This document shows, one piece after another, positions 43,640-51,535 of a DNA stretch of 64,000 bases. The stretch is from assembly GCF_016907875.1 (NCBI RefSeq), contig NZ_JAFBCU010000001.1, forward strand, positions 496,001 through 560,000, given 5' to 3'. Within the stretch, counting starts at the first letter, position 1; each line of letters opens with the position of its first letter. This DNA comes from Arthrobacter roseus. GTDB taxonomy: Bacteria > Actinomycetota > Actinomycetes > Actinomycetales > Micrococcaceae. The notes under the pieces were generated by a model. That model made no database searches, was not told the origin of the DNA, and was given only the letters and a program-made list of their open reading frames with translations. Made by a program: the position numbers and the translations under genes.

Positions 43640-44413
43640 TCAAGCCGGAAAGGCTTCTCCATGTAGTTCGCGCCTGGTGTGGCGGATCTGTCTCAGCACG
43701 ATCCTCAGGCCGATGATGACTTGTAGTGTTGCGGCCGGACGAATCCGGCGGGACCGTGGCATGTCCTTCATCGCACCTCCGGCAAAACTTGCCACGGTGA
43801 CGGCGACAACGCTCGCCCCCCATGCCGCGAACGTCGCCGTGCGCAGCCACCCGTTCGGCTCGTGCCGGAGGGTGAACCAGGTCCACAGTGCGGTATCGGC
43901 CAGAAAGTCCGCTTGCCGCCCGAACCGGGTCTCAGTACCGGTCTCACGGGAAATCCGCCCATCGAGCCAATCAGTGGTCAGCGCCAGAATCGGCACCGCA
44001 TTTCCCAGGCGATTCTCCAGTGCTGGAAGGTTCGCACGAATCAGCGTGAGGGTGTTGGCGACCCCAAGTGTGCGCCGGTTCTCCAACATTCCCAAGTGAC
44101 TGATTGTGAGAAGCCAGCTCGCTGCCACCCAGGTGCGGTGACGCGGATCCGCAAGTGCGGCCAGTCCGGCATGCAGCACGGTCGATTCGAGCAGGGCCCG
44201 ACGATGATGGAGGGCCTGCCGAACGGAGCGCCTGGTTGCCCGGGCAAGAAATCGTGACCACGCGGTCGGGGTATAGCGACTGGTACGAAGCGTGGACAGG
44301 AGCTCATCGGTTGCGGCACGGCTATCTGGTTCGTCCAGGACGCCATCCCTGACAGTCCCTGCCGTGACACCTGCCGGGAACGCATCCAATCTGTCCCCTT
44401 CCGAAACGGTCAT
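43640..44413 (-). CDS. CDP-alcohol phosphatidyltransferase family protein
   Basis: A 257-aa membrane enzyme. Its catalytic motif is D-x2-D-G-x2-(S)R-x8-G-x3-D-x3-D, visible as TDWLDGRISRE, then RFGRQADFLAD, where the acids bind the metal and CDP-lipid. Transmembrane segments surround it (VAASWLLTISHLGML, ATFAAWGASVVAVTVASF, LQVIIGLRIVLRQI). The head-group acceptor is unknown. An unusually long, Arg-rich N-terminal region (~100 aa) precedes the domain. ATG 44413 overlaps the upstream stop (ATGA), so it is translationally coupled to the 44410-44781 gene. Confidence 0.82.
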   Translation of the reverse strand: MTVSEGDRLDAFPAGVTAGTVRDGVLDEPDSRAATDELLSTLRTSRYTPTAWSRFLARATRRSVRQALHHRRALLESTVLHAGLAALADPRHRTWVAASWLLTISHLGMLENRRTLGVANTLTLIRANLPALENRLGNAVPILALTTDWLDGRISRETGTETRFGRQADFLADTALWTWFTLRHEPNGWLRTATFAAWGASVVAVTVASFAGGAMKDMPRSRRIRPAATLQVIIGLRIVLRQIRHTRRELHGEAFPA

Positions 44414-44781
44414 GGCCCTGGCGGTCCGGCGTTTACTGCGCACTGTGGGTCCGCCGGATGAGGGTGGACACCACGACCACGCAGTGCGCCGGCACTGTCA
44501 AGCAGCAGGGTTGCCGCCAAGGCCAAACCTGCAACGATCCCGCTGCCGACCAGCACCATCCGCCACGGGGACGCCGCGAGTCGAGGCCGCAGGAGCGCGA
44601 ACGGGGCGACCACGACCAGGAACGGGTCGAAATGGTAGGTGGTCGTGGGGTGGGTCACCGCAAGCAGGAACCGTCCAGCGGCGACCGCCAGAGCAACCAC
44701 CGAACCCAGCCACAATTGCACTGCGATCGAGAGGGTGGGAGTCATTGTCGTTTCGACCGGTGCTGATGCTGAATCGGTCAT
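44410..44781 (-). CDS. Small membrane protein of unknown function
   Basis: A 123-aa protein with three hydrophobic segments (LSIAVQLWLGSVVALAVAAGRFLLA, FLVVVAPFALL, MVLVGSGIVAGLALAATLLLD). The motif THPTTTYHFDPF lies between the first two. It is coupled on both sides: its ATG overlaps the stop of the broken DUF427 gene by one base, and its TGA overlaps the start of the phosphatidyltransferase gene. No family is recognised. Confidence 0.6.
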   Translation of the reverse strand: MTDSASAPVETTMTPTLSIAVQLWLGSVVALAVAAGRFLLAVTHPTTTYHFDPFLVVVAPFALLRPRLAASPWRMVLVGSGIVAGLALAATLLLDSAGALRGRGVHPHPADPQCAVNAGPPGP

Positions 44782-45055
44782 CACCGTCCGGTCAGCTTCG
44801 ACCACCAGGAAGCTCCAGATCGGTTCGGTTCCAAGTCCGCGGCCGGGACCTTCGCAACCTTTACTCCGTTCCAAAACGCGACGTGTCCTCGGATGTTTTT
44901 TGCCGCTTGCAAGGGTTGCGGGTAATACCAGGCGGCGTCCGGATTGGCGGTCTCGCCGACTGTGAGTGTGTAATATTTGGACTGCCCTCAACCCGGATCG
45001 TGTGCTCTGATTCGGCGAGGACTACACCGTTCCAGCTTGCTTGATAGGTGGGCAT
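44781..45055 (-). pseudogene. DUF427 protein gene with internal deletion and frameshift
   Basis: The minus strand starts as a DUF427 protein (MPTYQASWNGVVLAESEHTI, VEG), then near 44972 jumps, in another frame, to YYTLTVGETANPDAAWYYP, QAAKNIRGHVAFWNGVKV and a normal C-terminal tail ending at TGA 44781-44783. The middle block of the family (the FPPxS...CPWKG part, ~25 residues, present in the intact copy at 47141-47440) is missing. The stop still overlaps the next start, so the operon organisation is preserved. A genuine deletion is most likely. Confidence 0.75.
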
Positions 45056-45126
45056 GATGGCTCCGTTTCGTTCCGGCTTGTCCCCTCTACGTTACGGTGA
45101 TGCCGGCGGCGGTTCAGCAATGTCGA

Positions 45127-45673
45127 TCACACAAAGGTCCGGCCTTGAATGTCGCTCTTGCCTGGCGTTTCGTCGAGAACGGACTCGTTTCGCTGTAAAT
45201 GCACTGTTGATGCCAGATCGGACGGGGCGGCCGTTGGTGTGCGCGCAGTCCCGCCAGCCTCGGCGCGGTCGTAGCCCTCCCCTCCCGTCCTCGGGGTTGA
45301 TGCGGTGGTGGCGGGAAGGTTGCGCTCGGCCCACGCGGCTATCACGGTGGCGACGTAGCGGGCGTCATTTTCCTTTGAGCAGGGCGTCCCCTTGTTCGAG
45401 GTCGTCGAGGAAGAACCTGCCGATGGTGAACGTCCGGCCCGCGATGGTGACCGGCGCAGATCTGTCATGGCGGAGGGTGTCCAAGTCGCCGTCGAGGAGG
45501 AGGAGCACATGCGCGGGATCCGCCGGCGCGCCGATGGTCGCCACGGCGCGGACATTGGGCAGGGAAGGCGCGGCGCTGATCACGGCCGCACCACCCAGCG
45601 AGTGCCCCACCAGAAGGGATGGGGCAACCACCGTTTCGGTAAGATACCGGGCGGCCGCCCGGAGATCAGCCAC
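45127..45673 (-). pseudogene. Alpha/beta-hydrolase remnant
   Basis: From GTG 45673 the minus strand encodes the middle of an alpha/beta hydrolase: APSLLVGHSLGGAAVISAA (nucleophile elbow GHSLGG), VRAVATIGAPADPAHV and GRTFTIGRFFLDDL. This is the type often fused to OsmC. The N-terminal quarter is missing (an in-frame TGA lies just upstream near 45690) and the region holding the catalytic Asp is deleted. After ~45372 a different frame gives the terminal NDARYVATVIAAWAERNL and then a non-homologous tail. It is not expected to be active. Confidence 0.65.
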
Positions 45674-45840
45674 GTCGTCCAGACCTCAGCCCGGGCCGGG
45701 CACCTCTAGATTCGGGCCGGAAAAGCCGTACCGTCCCGAACCCGGTGAACCGCAACAGCGTAGGCCACAGGGCCGGCATGCGAAAAACGAAAAACGAATA
45801 AGCCGGCGGCAGTGGCTTGTTGTGTACTCCAGATTACGGA

Positions 45841-45862
45841 AGAGGGGCCCGGGCCGGTCATA
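45841..45862. promoter_or_regulatory. Degenerate palindromic box (box 4) upstream of the crp operon
   Basis: AGAGGGGCCC (45841-45850) is identical to the left half of box 2; the right half (GGGCCGGTCATA) is only partly similar. It is 45-66 bp upstream of the membrane-protein start at 45907. Confidence 0.35.
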
Positions 45863-45906
45863 AGTTGAAGGGTTCAGCACAACCACTTCGACGAAAGACC
45901 GCCGCC

Positions 45907-46359
45907 ATGGCTTCTGCACCAGCTCTTACACACTCTTCGATTTCTTCCGGTCTTGGCAAGCGGGTTCTCGCCGGGGCCGCTGGCGGGCTTGCCGGTGGCA
46001 TTGTGTTCGGCATGTTGATGGCGATGATGGGCATGCTGGCCATGATCGCCTCCATGGTCGGCTCCTCGTCGGCCGTGGTCGGATTCGGTGTCCACCTGAT
46101 GATTTCGGTGCTGATCGGGCTGGGCCTGACGGTACTGTTCGGCAACAGGCTCCTGACCGGCTATCGCCGCGGCGCGCTCGTCGGGCTCGGCTACGGGATC
46201 ATCTGATGGGTCCTGGGTCCGCTAGTGATCATGCCCGCCATGTTGGGCATGCCCCTTTTCGCCTTCAGCCTGACTGCTGTGCTGAGCCTGATGGGGCACA
46301 TGATCTTTGGGGCTATTCTGGGGTTGGTGGCCGTACGGATCATCGCGGGCTGGCCATGA
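45907..46359 (+). pseudogene. Small membrane protein gene interrupted by one in-frame TGA
   Basis: The first 99 codons encode hydrophobic segments (LAGAAGGLAGGIVFGMLMAMMG, VHLMISVLIGLGLTVLFG) ending YGII. TGA follows at 46204-46206, then 50 more codons in the same frame continue as WVLGPLVIMPAMLGMPLFAF and HMIFGAILGLVAVRIIAGWP to TGA 46357-46359. The continuation has the same membrane character, and the final stop overlaps the crp start (ATGA). This shows that the full gene was once ~150 codons and that TGG became TGA. Reading as a shorter two-helix protein or low-level readthrough is possible. Confidence 0.8.
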
Positions 46360-47144
46360 GGGATGAATGCCAAAGTGAGCTGGCCGCCGTCGTCCCCGGG
46401 GACCTCAGACCGTGGACCCCGAGCCTACGAGAGGCAGAACCGTTGATAAGTGGACCACTTGACCCGTTCAGCTGCTTGACCGAAGTCGAGCTGTTCGCCT
46501 ACCTGAGCGCCCAAGAAATCGCGGCCATGGACAAGGTGGCCCCAGCCCGCCTATTCCGCCGCGGTGAACTGCTCTTTAGCCAGTCCGAACCAGTTACCGC
46601 CTTGTTCATCCTCAAATCCGGCCGTGTCCGGGTCTTCCGAGTTGCCGAAGACGGGAAGGCTCTGACCATGGCCATCCTTGAACCCGGTGCGGTCTTCGGG
46701 GAAATGATGCTGGTCGGCCAGCGCATGTATGACAACTATGCTGAGGCCATAGAGGACGCCACAATCTGCCAACTCAGCGTTGAGGAGGTTGAACGGTTCC
46801 TACTTGCGGATCCGCGCATCGCCATTCGCATCTCGCGCCTGCTCGGCGAGCAGGTCGCCCGGCTTGAGGAACGCCTCACCGACCTTGCGTTGAAGCCGCT
46901 TTCGGCCCAGGTCGCCTCGACCCTGCTAAAACTCTCGGAGAACATAACACCGCACCGTTTCAACCAGGGACCCACCATCCACCTCACCCACGAACAACTC
47001 GCCGGGCTACTAGGCGCCTCCCGGGAGGCCACCAGCAAAGTCATGGGCGAACTCACCGGCACAAATGCTGTCCGGCAAGGCCGCGGACGCATTATCGTCA
47101 CGGACCGGGACATCCTGCATAAGCTGGCTAGGAGCTCCTCATGA
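46356..47144 (+). CDS. Crp/Fnr-family transcriptional regulator
   Basis: A 262-aa regulator. The cNMP-type beta-roll (~35-150) reads RLFRRGELLFSQSEPVTALFILKSGRVRVF and GAVFGEMMLVGQ. The C-terminal winged HTH (~180-245) reads IHLTHEQLAGLLGASREATSKVMGEL. No N-terminal FNR cysteine cluster is seen, so a [4Fe-4S] oxygen sensor is unlikely; the effector is unknown. ATG 46356 overlaps the stop of the interrupted membrane gene, and the stop overlaps the next start (ATGATG). An upstream extension to 46206 is the readthrough segment in another frame and is rejected. Confidence 0.9.
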   Translation: MRDECQSELAAVVPGDLRPWTPSLREAEPLISGPLDPFSCLTEVELFAYLSAQEIAAMDKVAPARLFRRGELLFSQSEPVTALFILKSGRVRVFRVAEDGKALTMAILEPGAVFGEMMLVGQRMYDNYAEAIEDATICQLSVEEVERFLLADPRIAIRISRLLGEQVARLEERLTDLALKPLSAQVASTLLKLSENITPHRFNQGPTIHLTHEQLAGLLGASREATSKVMGELTGTNAVRQGRGRIIVTDRDILHKLARSSS

Positions 47145-47440
47145 TGACAGCCACGTTTCACGGCCAGGTAGTCGCCCGTGCGGAGCAGACGCTCTATCTG
47201 GAGGGAAACCACTACTTTCCGCCCAGCTCCGTCGAACCTGCTGTCTTGGCGAAGAGCTGGCTGCGCACCCTGTGCGTTTGGAAGGGTATCGCCCGCTACC
47301 ATCATGTCAGCGCCGGTGGGTTCCGCGCTTCCAACGCCGCCTGGTCCTACCCCCTGCCCACACCGCTTGCCTGGAAGATCAAGTGCCACATCGCTTTCGA
47401 CCCCGCCAGCGGCGTAGTCATTAGCGACGATGAACACTGA
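47141..47440 (+). CDS. DUF427 domain protein (intact copy)
   Basis: A 99-aa single-domain DUF427 protein: LEGNHYFPPSSV, TLCVWKGIARYHHVSAGG, NAAWSYPLPTPLAWKIKCHIAF. The family forms a compact beta fold of unknown function, often found next to stress and redox genes. ATG 47141 or 47144 overlaps the crp stop, so it is the third gene of the membrane-crp-DUF427 operon. A deleted second copy lies at 44781-45055. Confidence 0.85.
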   Translation: MMTATFHGQVVARAEQTLYLEGNHYFPPSSVEPAVLAKSWLRTLCVWKGIARYHHVSAGGFRASNAAWSYPLPTPLAWKIKCHIAFDPASGVVISDDEH

Positions 47441-47522
47441 GCAGTCACTCTCTCGGCACCCTGGTTGACCCCTGCATCACCCTGCTTGAGCCCTATATTA
47501 GGAAAGACTGGAGATCATCCCC

Positions 47523-48071
47523 ATGCCACGCATTCCCACTCACACCGTTGCCACCGCACCCGAAGCGTCCCAAGAGACCGCCCGGAAACTCGAACAGAAA
47601 ATGGGCAAACTGCTGAACATCCACGCCGGAATGGCACACTCACCGGCCGTGCTCGCCTCCTACACAGGGATGAACGCAGCCATCGCCGAACACGGCACCT
47701 TCAACGCCCGCACCCGTGAGGCGATCGCCCTGGCCGTGGGCAACCAGAACGGCTGCGACTACTGCCAGGCCGCACACACCCTCTCGGCCCGGCGGGCCGG
47801 CCTAGACGACCAGCAGATCGTTGGCATCCGCTCCGGGGAAGTGGACTTCGACGACAAGATCGACACCATCACCGCCGTCGCCCGCGAGGCCGCGGCCAAT
47901 ACCGGAAACGTCTCGGAAGCCACCTGGCAGGCGGCACTGGCCACCGGCTGGAGTTCCGATAAACTCGCAGAGACCTTTGCCCACATTGCCGCGAACCTGT
48001 TCACCAACTACTTCAACCACTACGCCGGGACCGAGCTGGACCTCCCCCCGGCACCGGAAATGCACGCTTAA
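47523..48071 (+). CDS. Carboxymuconolactone decarboxylase/AhpD-like protein
   Basis: A 182-aa all-helical protein. The redox-type active site is NGCDYCQAAHTLSARRAG, with the CxxC pair Cys78-Cys81 and His85, matching alkylhydroperoxidase AhpD-like proteins rather than true decarboxylases. ATG 47523 has GACTGGAG upstream, and a TATATT -10-like sequence lies at 47494-47499. A radical SAM gene follows after 61 nt, probably in the same operon. A role in peroxide or redox defence is inferred. Confidence 0.88.
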   Translation: MPRIPTHTVATAPEASQETARKLEQKMGKLLNIHAGMAHSPAVLASYTGMNAAIAEHGTFNARTREAIALAVGNQNGCDYCQAAHTLSARRAGLDDQQIVGIRSGEVDFDDKIDTITAVAREAAANTGNVSEATWQAALATGWSSDKLAETFAHIAANLFTNYFNHYAGTELDLPPAPEMHA

Positions 48072-48132
48072 AAAGGAACCTGACTTTAACCCTCCTCCAG
48101 CCCGTATCCGCCGCATGACCTAGAGGATCACT

Positions 48133-49623
48133 ATGAATATGGCAGCCCTCCTCCGAGGCGTTGAACTCGCCACCAGGCCGATCCAGCCCGAGAGTAAGGC
48201 TGCGTTGGAGCGACGCTGGGCCCAGCTGCCCGACCACGTCAAAACTCCGGGCCAGCTGCTGGGGCGGGCCGCTGTCGGATGTGAAGGCACGCACGGAGTC
48301 TTCCCCAAATGCAACCTCACCTGCTCGCCCTGCTATCACTCGGCCGAGGCTAACAAGGTCAGGATCGACGGGGCCCACACCCTCAAAGGGGTCACTGAAC
48401 AGATGGAGTACCTGCGCAGAGTTCGTGGCCCCCGCGCCCATGCGCAGTTGATAGGTGGGGAAGTTAGCCTGCTCCCCGCCGAGGACCACGCAGCGGCGCT
48501 GCTGGCTATGCGAGCCAACGGCCGGGAACCCATGTCCATGACCCATGGTGACTTCGATTACCAATACCTGCTCGACGTCGTACTGGGCACGGATGGCACG
48601 CCCCGCTTTGACAGGGTCTCTTTCGCGGCCCACTTTGATTCGCTGATGCGCGGACGCCGGGGAGCTGTGCGCCCCCACAACGAGGCCGAGCTCAACCCGT
48701 TCCGGGCACGGTTCGCGGAAATGTTTACCACCCTTAAACGTGAACATGGCGTCCGTTCTTACCTCGCACACAACATGACCGTCACACCGACCAACCTCGA
48801 TCAAGTCGCTGAGGTAGCCAAGGATGTGTTGAAGATGCCCTATGACATGCTCTCCTTCCAGCCCGCGGCCTACATCGGGGATGACCGCAGGTGGTCCGGA
48901 GGATTCGACGCCGTCTCCATCGACGCAGTGTGGTCTCGGATCGAGGCCGGGGCCGGACATGCCATCCCCTGGCAGGGTACCCAGTTCGGGGACCTACGCT
49001 GCAATAGGACCGCTATCACTGTCACTGCAGGGACCCGCAGCGCTGCCTTGCTGGACCCGGAGGACCCCAGAGACCTGGAGGCCCGCGATAAGGTCTTAGC
49101 GCACTTTGGCGGCATGATTTTTGGCGGTACCCCCACCTGGATTGTGGGCGCGAAAATCCTGCGGGCGCTCCTGACCCACCCGGGCGACGTTCCCCACCTC
49201 CTCTCTTTCGCTCTGCGTCTCATGCGCCGGGCAGGTGGGCTGCGGGCCGTAGCCTCTGCAGCCTTCAAACGCCGCCTGTCTTTTAGGACGTTCGTTGTGC
49301 ACAACTTCATGGATGCTGCCGACGTCGCTCCGGCCTGGGCACTGATGGAGCAAGGCGTAGCCAGCGATGACCCGAAACTCAAGGCAACCCAAGAACGACT
49401 CGGCGCCTGCATGTACACCATGAGCCACCCGGAGACCGGGGCGCTGGTGCCCGCCTGCGTCCAGCACTCAGCCCTGGACGCCGGCGAAAACATCAGATTG
49501 CGCAAAATGCTCCCGATCAGGCCGCTCACACACCCTTCGGTGGATGCGGAGTCCACCTCAGTGGTTCCGACCACCTTGGATTCGGCCACCGGCCCGGTCG
49601 GCGCGCGGACAAGGAAAGGCTGA
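48133..49623 (+). CDS. Radical SAM protein of unknown function
   Basis: A 496-aa radical S-adenosylmethionine enzyme. The iron-sulfur motif CNLTCSPC (Cys60, 64, 67) is followed by GGEVSLLP, the SAM-binding GGE segment. The middle has YLAHNMTVTPTNLDQV and MLSFQPAAYIGDDRRW, consistent with the TIM barrel. A C-terminal extension has two more conserved-looking cysteines, Cys426 (ERLGACMYTM) and Cys442 (LVPACVQHSALD), possibly for an auxiliary cluster or substrate contact. No peptide or cofactor partner is adjacent. ATG 48133 follows AGAGG. Neighbours are AhpD-like and lipoprotein genes. Confidence 0.85.
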   Translation: MNMAALLRGVELATRPIQPESKAALERRWAQLPDHVKTPGQLLGRAAVGCEGTHGVFPKCNLTCSPCYHSAEANKVRIDGAHTLKGVTEQMEYLRRVRGPRAHAQLIGGEVSLLPAEDHAAALLAMRANGREPMSMTHGDFDYQYLLDVVLGTDGTPRFDRVSFAAHFDSLMRGRRGAVRPHNEAELNPFRARFAEMFTTLKREHGVRSYLAHNMTVTPTNLDQVAEVAKDVLKMPYDMLSFQPAAYIGDDRRWSGGFDAVSIDAVWSRIEAGAGHAIPWQGTQFGDLRCNRTAITVTAGTRSAALLDPEDPRDLEARDKVLAHFGGMIFGGTPTWIVGAKILRALLTHPGDVPHLLSFALRLMRRAGGLRAVASAAFKRRLSFRTFVVHNFMDAADVAPAWALMEQGVASDDPKLKATQERLGACMYTMSHPETGALVPACVQHSALDAGENIRLRKMLPIRPLTHPSVDAESTSVVPTTLDSATGPVGARTRKG

Positions 49624-49624
49624 T

Positions 49625-49747
49625 ATGCGAAGATTTGGCAACCATCGCACAGGCCGCCCACGGTTCGGCGCGCTCATAGCGGGTGCCGGCGCTGCCTTGC
49701 TGGCCCTGAGCGCCTGCAGCGCTCCGGCCTCGGCGTCGAAGGGCTGA
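49625..49747 (+). pseudogene. Truncated lipoprotein (signal peptide only)
   Basis: A 40-aa reading frame begins one base after the radical SAM stop. It has a Tat-like basic start (MRRFGNHRTGRPR), a hydrophobic core and lipobox LSAC, then only nine residues to TGA. A mature domain is missing. It overlaps the end of the opposite-strand antitoxin-like gene, so a deletion probably fused the two fragments tail to tail. Confidence 0.55.
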
Positions 49748-49952
49748 CCCGTGGTCCGTGTCCGTGCCCCACTGCACCCAGTCGCTCGGAAGGTCCGAGA
49801 AAACCCAGCGGGCGCTTGGCCGGCAACTCGATTGGCACGAGTTTCGCCACAGGTCTCCCACTGCGCGCGATGACAACTTCGTCGCCGCGTTCCACAAGAT
49901 GAAGCAACTCAGAGAGTCGAGTTTTGGCGTCTTGAACGTTGTACTGTCCCAT
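49674..49952 (-). CDS. Phd/YefM-type antitoxin, orphan, with aberrant C-terminus
   Basis: A 92-aa protein. Residues 1-55 match prevent-host-death antitoxins: YNVQDAKTRLSELLHLVERGDEVVIARSGRPVAKLVPI, the DNA-binding dimerisation part. The tail from ~residue 60 (SERLGAVGHGHGPRVSP) is low-complexity and does not look like a toxin-neutralising C-terminus. No VapC/RelE-type toxin gene follows; the strand continues across the lipoprotein fragment. ATG 49952 is the start. It is probably a remnant that may still bind DNA. Confidence 0.65.
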   Translation of the reverse strand: MGQYNVQDAKTRLSELLHLVERGDEVVIARSGRPVAKLVPIELPAKRPLGFLGPSERLGAVGHGHGPRVSPSTPRPERCRRSGPARQRRHPL

Positions 49953-50034
49953 GTTGACGAACTCTAGTTGGTCAAGTTCGTAAGAGTGAGGGCTCACCGT
50001 TCCCAATGTCAGTCCGCCATGGCAGACTTGCCGC

Positions 50035-50364
50035 ATGTTGGTTGCCTTCTCAGTTGCCCCGTCCGGATCCAGTGAAATCCGGCGCGAAAACGAAGACGCG
50101 TCAGTGCATGACGCCGTCGCTGCCGCAGTTCGCGTGGTGAGAGATTCCGGTTTGCCCCACCAGACGGATTCGATGTTCACCACCATTGAGGGTGAATGGG
50201 ACGAGGTCATGGCGGTCATCAAAGCCGCCACAGACACTGCCGGAAAATACGGCAGCCGGGTGTCGCTGGTGTTGAAAGCGGACATACGCCCTGGACATTC
50301 CGGTGAACTCACAGGCAAAGTCGAACGTCTAAACCGGGCACTGGAATCGCCGGAACGCTCATGA
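50035..50364 (+). CDS. MTH1187-family thiamine-binding-type protein
   Basis: A 109-aa ferredoxin-like alpha/beta protein. LVAFSVAPSG, HDAVAAAVRVVRDSGLPHQTDSMFTTIEGEWDEVMAV and VSLVLKADIRPG are typical of the MTH1187/YkoF-like family, which binds thiamine or related molecules; its role is uncertain. ATG 50035 follows GCCGC without a strong ribosome site. The stop overlaps the O-methyltransferase start (ATGA). Confidence 0.85.
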   Translation: MLVAFSVAPSGSSEIRRENEDASVHDAVAAAVRVVRDSGLPHQTDSMFTTIEGEWDEVMAVIKAATDTAGKYGSRVSLVLKADIRPGHSGELTGKVERLNRALESPERS

Positions 50365-51008
50365 ACCGATGGCACGAAGTGGACCACTACCTGACCGAAA
50401 CAGTGGTCCGGCCGGATGATGCGGTTCGCAACGCGGTTTCAGCAACGCACGACGCCGGGATGCCGGCCATCGAGGTAACGGCAGGTCAGGGCAAGTTCCT
50501 GATGCTGCTCGCCCGCATGTCCGGTGCGCGCAGGATCTTGGAAATCGGGACTCTGGGTGGGTTCAGCACCATCTGGCTGGCACGCGGAATCCCGGAGGAT
50601 GGCACCGTCGACACCTGCGAGTTCGAACTCGCCCACGCCGAAGTGGCACGCCGCAATCTGGACAGCGCTGGCGTCGGGCATAAGGTCACTATTCACGTTG
50701 GCGCTGCCCTGGATACCCTGCTCGCGCTGTCCGGGCCCTACGACCTCTTCTTCATCGACGCGGACAAGGTCAATAATCCGCAATATCTGGAAGCGGCGCT
50801 GAGACTGTCCAGGCTCGGAAGCGTCATAGTCCTCGACAACGTGGTCAGGGGCGGAAACGTACTCAACGCGGACGGCGATGAATCAACCCTAGGCACTCGG
50901 CGAGCACTCGAAATCATGGGAAGTCACCCGCGTCTTGAATCGACAGCGTTACAGACCGTCGGCGCGAAGGACTGGGACGGTTTCGCGCTCGCAGTGGTGC
51001 GCTCCTGA
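50361..51008 (+). CDS. SAM-dependent O-methyltransferase (COMT-like)
   Basis: A 215-aa class I methyltransferase of the bacterial catechol/caffeoyl-CoA O-methyltransferase group. SAM motif I is ILEIGTLGGFSTIWLARG, motif II DTCEFELAHAEVAR, and the metal and substrate segments are YDLFFIDADKVNNPQYLEAAL and VIVLDNVVRGG. ATG 50361 overlaps the preceding stop by 4 nt. The substrate is not predictable from sequence. Confidence 0.9.
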   Translation: MNRWHEVDHYLTETVVRPDDAVRNAVSATHDAGMPAIEVTAGQGKFLMLLARMSGARRILEIGTLGGFSTIWLARGIPEDGTVDTCEFELAHAEVARRNLDSAGVGHKVTIHVGAALDTLLALSGPYDLFFIDADKVNNPQYLEAALRLSRLGSVIVLDNVVRGGNVLNADGDESTLGTRRALEIMGSHPRLESTALQTVGAKDWDGFALAVVRS

Positions 51009-51025
51009 CCGCATAGGCTTGGGAC

Positions 51026-51535
51026 ATGCAGTTCACCCTTCGTCGTCCTTGCCCCGCTGATGCGTCGGCACTCGTTGATATGAAAGCTAAAGCGTGGCGG
51101 CAGACCTACACGGGGGTCGTGCGCCAGTCTGTCATTGATGCACTCGATGAGAACCGTGAGCGGCGGCTCGGCGGCATGACTCAGTTGATCGGCGCAGATA
51201 ACGGCCCATTTTTTATGGCAACAGACGAAGCAGGCAGGGTCATGGGCGTGGCAGCCTGCGGCCCTGGTCGGGATGAGAATCCGCCTCCGGGCATTGAACT
51301 GGAAATGATCTACGTTCTGGCCGAGGCCTATGGTTCCGGTCTCGGCACTCAACTTGCGGACGCCGTGCTCGGCAACAGAACCGCCTACCTCTGGGTTGTC
51401 GAGGGAAACGGCCGCGCTGAAGCGTTCTATCGAAAGATAGGCTTCTTACCTGACGGTTCCCGCAAGTACGACGACGGCCTGGACGCCCACGAGATCCGCA
51501 TGGTCCGCGACGCGGAATGGCCCGCCCGTGGGTAG
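51026..51535 (+). CDS. GNAT-family N-acetyltransferase
   Basis: A 169-aa GCN5-type acetyltransferase: FTLRRPCPADASALVDMKAKAWRQTYTG, the strand ELEMIYVLAEAYGSGLGTQLADAV with the acetyl-CoA loop, and the C-terminal EAFYRKIGFLPDGSRKYD. The acceptor is unknown; similar proteins acetylate small amines or ribosomal proteins. It begins 18 nt after the methyltransferase and overlaps the next gene by 8 nt. Confidence 0.88.
   Translation: MQFTLRRPCPADASALVDMKAKAWRQTYTGVVRQSVIDALDENRERRLGGMTQLIGADNGPFFMATDEAGRVMGVAACGPGRDENPPPGIELEMIYVLAEAYGSGLGTQLADAVLGNRTAYLWVVEGNGRAEAFYRKIGFLPDGSRKYDDGLDAHEIRMVRDAEWPARG

Noticed and set aside
45685-45725. CCCGGGCCGGGC runs as further palindromic boxes
   Set aside because: They lack the TTCGG centre and lie next to a pseudogene end rather than an intact start; they are simple GC-rich sequence.
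46206-46355. N-terminal extension of the Crp/Fnr gene
   Set aside because: This stretch is the continuation of the membrane gene in a different frame, and ATG 46356 overlaps its stop as ATGA.
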